Shown piece by piece: positions 61,159 through 64,000 of a DNA stretch of 64,000 nt. The translations under genes were made by a program, and so were the position numbers. The DNA is taken from contig JAEWGD010000027.1 of assembly GCA_023388515.1 (NCBI GenBank), positions 59,953 to 123,952 on the forward strand. Reading direction: 5' to 3'. How positions within the stretch are numbered: the first letter of the stretch is position 1; each line of letters begins with the position of its first letter. The stretch comes from Bacillota bacterium. GTDB lineage: Bacteria > Bacillota > Clostridia > Oscillospirales > Ruminococcaceae. A model generated the notes under the pieces. The model saw only the letters and a program-made list of their open reading frames with translations, was not told the origin of the DNA and made no database searches.

Positions 61159-63300
61159 ATGAAGAAGATAGTTAGCATAGCTGTCGCATTGGCTATGACG
61201 GTTGGAACTGCGATGACGCTTGTTAGTTCAACATCTGACGATAGGGTTGAGGCGACTTCAACTGGATTTAACCCTAACTATACAGAAGCACTTCAAAAAT
61301 CACTGTATTTCTATGAAGCACAACAGGCTGGCCCTTTACCAGATTGGAATCGAGTTGCATGGCGTGGAGATGCAACAATGAGCGACTATGTTTTGGGTGG
61401 ATGGTATGATGCGGGCGACCATGTAAAATTCAATTTGCCAATGTCATATACGGCTGCAATGCTTGCATGGGGCTTGTATGAATATGGAGATGGGATTCAA
61501 TCAAGTGGTCAAAGAGAAATAATGGAACAAAATCTTGAATTTACGTTGGATTATCTAGTTGACTGTGATTTGGGTGATGAGGTAGTTTATCAGGTAGGTG
61601 ATGGAACAGACGATCACGGTTGGTGGGGTTCTGTTGAATTGCTGGAGTATATGATGGAAAGACCGTATTTCACAACTGACGCATCATGCGTAGTAGGAGA
61701 AATGGCGGCTGCACTTGCTGCTGGCTCTGCTGCACTTGATGGAAGATCACCAAAAGCTGCTACTTATCTTAAACACTCAAAAAGTATGTTCGATTTAGCG
61801 GATACTGTAAGAAGTGATGCGAATTATACTGCTGCAAATAATTTCTACACTTCATGGAGTGGATTTTGGGATGAGCTTTTCTGGGCAGCAAACTGGCTTT
61901 ATATTGCAACTGGCGACCAATATTACCTAGATAAAGCAACATCGTATATACCAAACTTGGGGAAAGAAATGGTTTCTAAGGAATTGAAATATACTTGGGC
62001 ACATTGTTGGGACGACGTTCAACAGGGTGGAATGCTCTTGTATGCAAGGAACACAAAAGACCCTACTTATATAAAACAGGTGCAAAAGCATCTTGATTAT
62101 ATGACAGTTGGTTATGATGGAAATATGGCTACTAAGCTTGAGGGTGGTCTTGTATATGTTGATATATGGGGTTGCTTGAGATATGCTTGTAATGTCGGGT
62201 TTGTAGCAGCTGTTTATTGTGATACTGTGATTGATGACCCTGTTTTGATTAAAAGGTATACGGATTTATATGAAACACAAATCAACTATTGCTTGGGTGA
62301 TAATCCAGATAATAGGAGTTATGTAGTGGGATATGGAGAGGATTATCCAATTAATCCTCACCACCGAACAGCACATGGAACATGGGCTAATAGCATACAA
62401 AATCCTGCTGATAACAGAAATCTTCTGTATGGTGCATTAGTCGGAGGTCCAACTCAGTCCGGAGATTATGAGGATAACAGAGAAAATTATATTAATAACG
62501 AGGTTGCAACGGATTATAACGCTGGATATACTGCATTGCTATGCAAAATGGTTAGTAAATATGGTGGAAAGGCACTTGCGGATTTCCCACCTAAGGTTGT
62601 GAATGCTGATCCAGAATTTTTCGTTGAAGCAGCTGTTGGAGCAACAAATAATCAGTCAACAGTTGTGAAAATGAACCTAACAAACCACTCAACAGCTCCC
62701 GCAAGAGTTGCTGATAACCTTTCATTCAATTATTATGTTGATTTGTCGGAGGTATTAGCGGCTGGTAAGAGTGTTAGTGATATATCCATTTTTGCAGATT
62801 ATGACGAAAGTGGAATCGCAAAAATTTCTGGGTTACAACAATATGATGGTTCAATATATTATATTAATATTTCGTTTGAAGATGGTGAGGTTGTTATGCC
62901 AGTTTCAGCACAGCTACATCAGACAGAGGTGCAGTTGAGGATAGTTTTACCTCATGATGCTACCTGTTGGGACGCTGAAAATGATTATTCAAATCAGGGG
63001 ATTATGGGTATTAAGGACATAGCTATTACTGATAAGATAACAGTTTATGAAGATGGAAAGCTTATTTATGGCATTGAACCAGATGGCACTGTTCCAGATG
63101 ATACACCTTCAGTTTCAGAGGTTAAGGGTGATGTAAATTGTGATGGGAAGATAGCTATCAATGATGTTGTGATGTTAAAGCAGTACATTTTGAATGTAAA
63201 AAAGCTTAGCACACAGGGTGGTAAAAACGCAGATATGAATGATGATAAAAAGGTTAATTCATTTGATTTATCATTTTTGTTACGCAAGTTAATGGCTTAA
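61159..63300 (+). CDS. GH9 endoglucanase with CBM3c-like module and dockerin
   Basis: The 713-residue secreted enzyme has a signal peptide to about residue 32. The GH9 domain (about 38-480) has GGWYDAGDHVKFN (Asp84, Asp87), NPHHRTAHG and NEVATDYNAGY with the acid Glu. A CBM3c-like module (about 490-640) and a complete dockerin (about 655-713) with loops DVNCDGKIAIND and DMNDDKKVNSFD follow. Compared with the GH9 gene at 46593, its catalytic core is shorter and its dockerin is intact. Endo-acting or processive hydrolysis of cellulose is likely. GGAGGG lies before the ATG and a perfect terminator follows. Confidence 0.95.
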   Translation: MKKIVSIAVALAMTVGTAMTLVSSTSDDRVEATSTGFNPNYTEALQKSLYFYEAQQAGPLPDWNRVAWRGDATMSDYVLGGWYDAGDHVKFNLPMSYTAAMLAWGLYEYGDGIQSSGQREIMEQNLEFTLDYLVDCDLGDEVVYQVGDGTDDHGWWGSVELLEYMMERPYFTTDASCVVGEMAAALAAGSAALDGRSPKAATYLKHSKSMFDLADTVRSDANYTAANNFYTSWSGFWDELFWAANWLYIATGDQYYLDKATSYIPNLGKEMVSKELKYTWAHCWDDVQQGGMLLYARNTKDPTYIKQVQKHLDYMTVGYDGNMATKLEGGLVYVDIWGCLRYACNVGFVAAVYCDTVIDDPVLIKRYTDLYETQINYCLGDNPDNRSYVVGYGEDYPINPHHRTAHGTWANSIQNPADNRNLLYGALVGGPTQSGDYEDNRENYINNEVATDYNAGYTALLCKMVSKYGGKALADFPPKVVNADPEFFVEAAVGATNNQSTVVKMNLTNHSTAPARVADNLSFNYYVDLSEVLAAGKSVSDISIFADYDESGIAKISGLQQYDGSIYYINISFEDGEVVMPVSAQLHQTEVQLRIVLPHDATCWDAENDYSNQGIMGIKDIAITDKITVYEDGKLIYGIEPDGTVPDDTPSVSEVKGDVNCDGKIAINDVVMLKQYILNVKKLSTQGGKNADMNDDKKVNSFDLSFLLRKLMA

Positions 63301-63304
63301 TAAA

Positions 63305-63336
63305 AAAAACGGAAAGCGAATTTGCTTTCCGTTTTT
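63305..63336 (+). terminator. Terminator of the second GH9 gene
   Basis: AAAAACGGAAAGC (63305-63317) pairs with GCTTTCCGTTTTT (63324-63336). Confidence 0.88.
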
Positions 63337-63347
63337 ATGTTTATAAA

Positions 63348-63860
63348 GTACCCGTCAAACCCGCCCCACTTCCAAAACAACCGTCCAGATGATAAAATAG
63401 GAGAAAATCATTTAGGGGTTGATGTAAAGTGAACGGAGCTGAAAAGTGGACTTCATTAGTGCAGAAATTTTGTGCAAGCGGAAAAAGTCAGCGGGTATGG
63501 TGTTTGGAGCAAGGATTGAAACGTAGTAGCCTTAGATATTGGCTTGAACGACTTGATGAGATTTCGGAGGGTGAAGAAGTAATATTTGCAGAAATTGAAA
63601 TTGGCGGTGAAAAATCATGCTAATAATTAAGCCGTCGAAAATATATATTTCGTCTGCAAATGTGGATATGAGAAAAGCGATAGATGGGTTATCGGGGATA
63701 GTGCAAGGAAAGTTTAAGCTTGACCCGATGAGTGATGCAATGTTTGTATTTCACAACCGTCACTGCGATAAAATTAAGATTTTGTATTGGGACGGCAACG
63801 GATTTTGTTTGCTTTACAAGCGAATGGAAAAAGGCAGATTTTACTTTCCGAAACATCTTA
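63348..63860 (+). mobile_element. Left part of an IS66-type insertion sequence
   Basis: A candidate left terminal repeat begins GTACCCGTCAAACCCGCC at 63348, 12 bp after the GH9 terminator. It is followed by tnpA-like and tnpB genes in the IS66 order. The IS66 similarity stops at about 63860, inside tnpB, where a different transposase reads in the opposite direction. The right end is not in the window. Confidence 0.75.
63429..63623 (+). CDS. tnpA: IS66 TnpA-like protein
   Basis: The 64-residue helix-turn-helix protein has the short IS66 TnpA pattern KFCASGKSQRVWCLEQGLKR followed by RYWLERL. It starts with GTG at 63429, and its end overlaps tnpB by 7 bp, as is usual for IS66 elements. TnpA helps transposition by the main TnpC transposase, which is not present here. 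Confidence 0.82.
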   Translation: MNGAEKWTSLVQKFCASGKSQRVWCLEQGLKRSSLRYWLERLDEISEGEEVIFAEIEIGGEKSC

Positions 63861-63931
63861 ATTCTTGTGCTCTACAGTTAATTTTTTTGAGGCTTCAATT
63901 ACCTCGTCGCTTGCTTTTTTGGGGTGCCTAG
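63617..63931 (+). pseudogene. tnpB: IS66 TnpB, broken 3' end
   Basis: Residues 1 to about 82 match the IS66 Orf2/TnpB family: VDMRKAIDGLSGIV, the core HCDKIKILYWDGNGFCLLYKR shortened to KILYWDGNGFCLLYKR, and EKGRFYFPKHLN. After that the frame reads unrelated sequence (SCALQLIFLRL...) to a chance stop at 63931, whereas intact TnpB continues for about 30 residues with a conserved WL-G motif. The break coincides with the end of a reverse-strand transposase fragment, so recombination or insertion removed its 3' end. Confidence 0.8.
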
Positions 63932-64000
63932 ATCTTGGCATAACTTTTCGCCACTCGTGACGCTCCAAAAGCATATATATGTACCCTCTGCCCGTGTCCT
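63858..64000 (-). CDS. C-terminal fragment of a winged-HTH (IS630-like) transposase protein, partial at window edge
   Basis: The minus-strand frame from the right edge to a TAA at 63858-63860 reads 46 residues. It contains RGYIYMLLERHEWRKVMP, RSRHPKKASDEVI and EASKKLTVEHKN. I recognise this as the winged-helix region common in IS630-family first ORFs in Clostridia; the match is from memory. The 5' part lies outside the window. Its stop falls at the point where tnpB similarity ends. Confidence 0.7.
   Translation of the reverse strand, partial: DTGRGYIYMLLERHEWRKVMPRSRHPKKASDEVIEASKKLTVEHKN

Noticed and set aside
1..64000. tRNA, rRNA or known riboswitch genes
   Set aside because: No cloverleaf with a TTCGANNC arm, rRNA stretch or recognised aptamer was seen by eye; a covariance-model scan would be decisive.

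Overview
The window is AT-rich DNA from a Gram-positive anaerobe of the class Clostridia, most likely a Ruminococcus-like, cellulosome-producing member of the Oscillospiraceae. The evidence is four secreted proteins ending in dockerin or dockerin-like modules (two GH9 glucanases, one GH74 xyloglucanase, one BspA-type leucine-rich-repeat protein), lysine synthesis by DapL, a PPi-type phosphofructokinase, an archaeal-type AspRS encoded with GatCAB, a PduL-type phosphotransacylase and AGGAGG ribosome-binding sites. The species assignment is inference.

Layout. 1-1188: gene-free, hairpin-rich repeat region and the rpsO leader. 1.2-3.8 kb: rpsO and pnp. 3.8-7.4 kb (minus): a membrane protein, the AIM24-family gene with cdd, and ackA. 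7.6-12.6 kb (plus): tmcAL, a C39-like protein, a HAD phosphatase, mnmA, a DUF896 gene and an SDR. 12.8-15.3 kb: an LtaS-like enzyme, a FlK-like thioesterase and a 43-residue Asn/Gln-rich protein. 15.3-17.5 kb (minus): a GH13 enzyme and an HD hydrolase. 17.8-19.4 kb: the LRR-dockerin protein. 19.5-26.0 kb: pstS-pstC-pstA-pstB-phoU plus response regulator and sensor kinase, with Pho-box-like repeats before pstS. 26.2-29.4 kb: an ECF-like sigma factor with a membrane anti-sigma-like partner, a cupin and a lipoprotein. 29.5-34.0 kb (minus): gatC-gatA-gatB-aspS. 34.3-36.3 kb: dapF-dapL.

36.4-46.4 kb: SDR, a foldase-like lipoprotein, a LUD-domain protein, an ATPase, a GNAT enzyme, a second copy of the intergenic repeats, pduL, rubredoxin and flavodiiron protein, mtnN, and two uncharacterised genes. 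46.6-63.3 kb: the polysaccharide-degradation half, with GH9, GH74 and GH9 dockerin enzymes separated by a sugar O-acetyltransferase, a large hybrid kinase/diguanylate cyclase, cca, an HtrA protease, a stand-alone sensor membrane protein and PPi-phosphofructokinase. 63.3-64.0 kb: the left part of an IS66-type element whose tnpB is broken at the junction with a second, oppositely oriented transposase fragment.

How the genes fit together. The dockerin enzymes would attack cellulose and xyloglucan on a cell-surface scaffold; GH13, PPi-phosphofructokinase, PduL and AckA fit the downstream flow from sugars to acetate. The rubredoxin-flavodiiron pair fits oxygen protection in an obligate anaerobe. 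The phosphate locus is a complete transport-plus-regulator unit. The most unusual items are the intergenic repeat family shared by two loci 41 kb apart, an ATT start codon for dapF, a CxC rubredoxin, a permuted PstS, the sigma/anti-sigma-like pair with a Thr-rich stalk, the Asn/Gln-rich mini-protein, and the nested mobile elements at the right edge. I found no tRNA, rRNA or CRISPR array.
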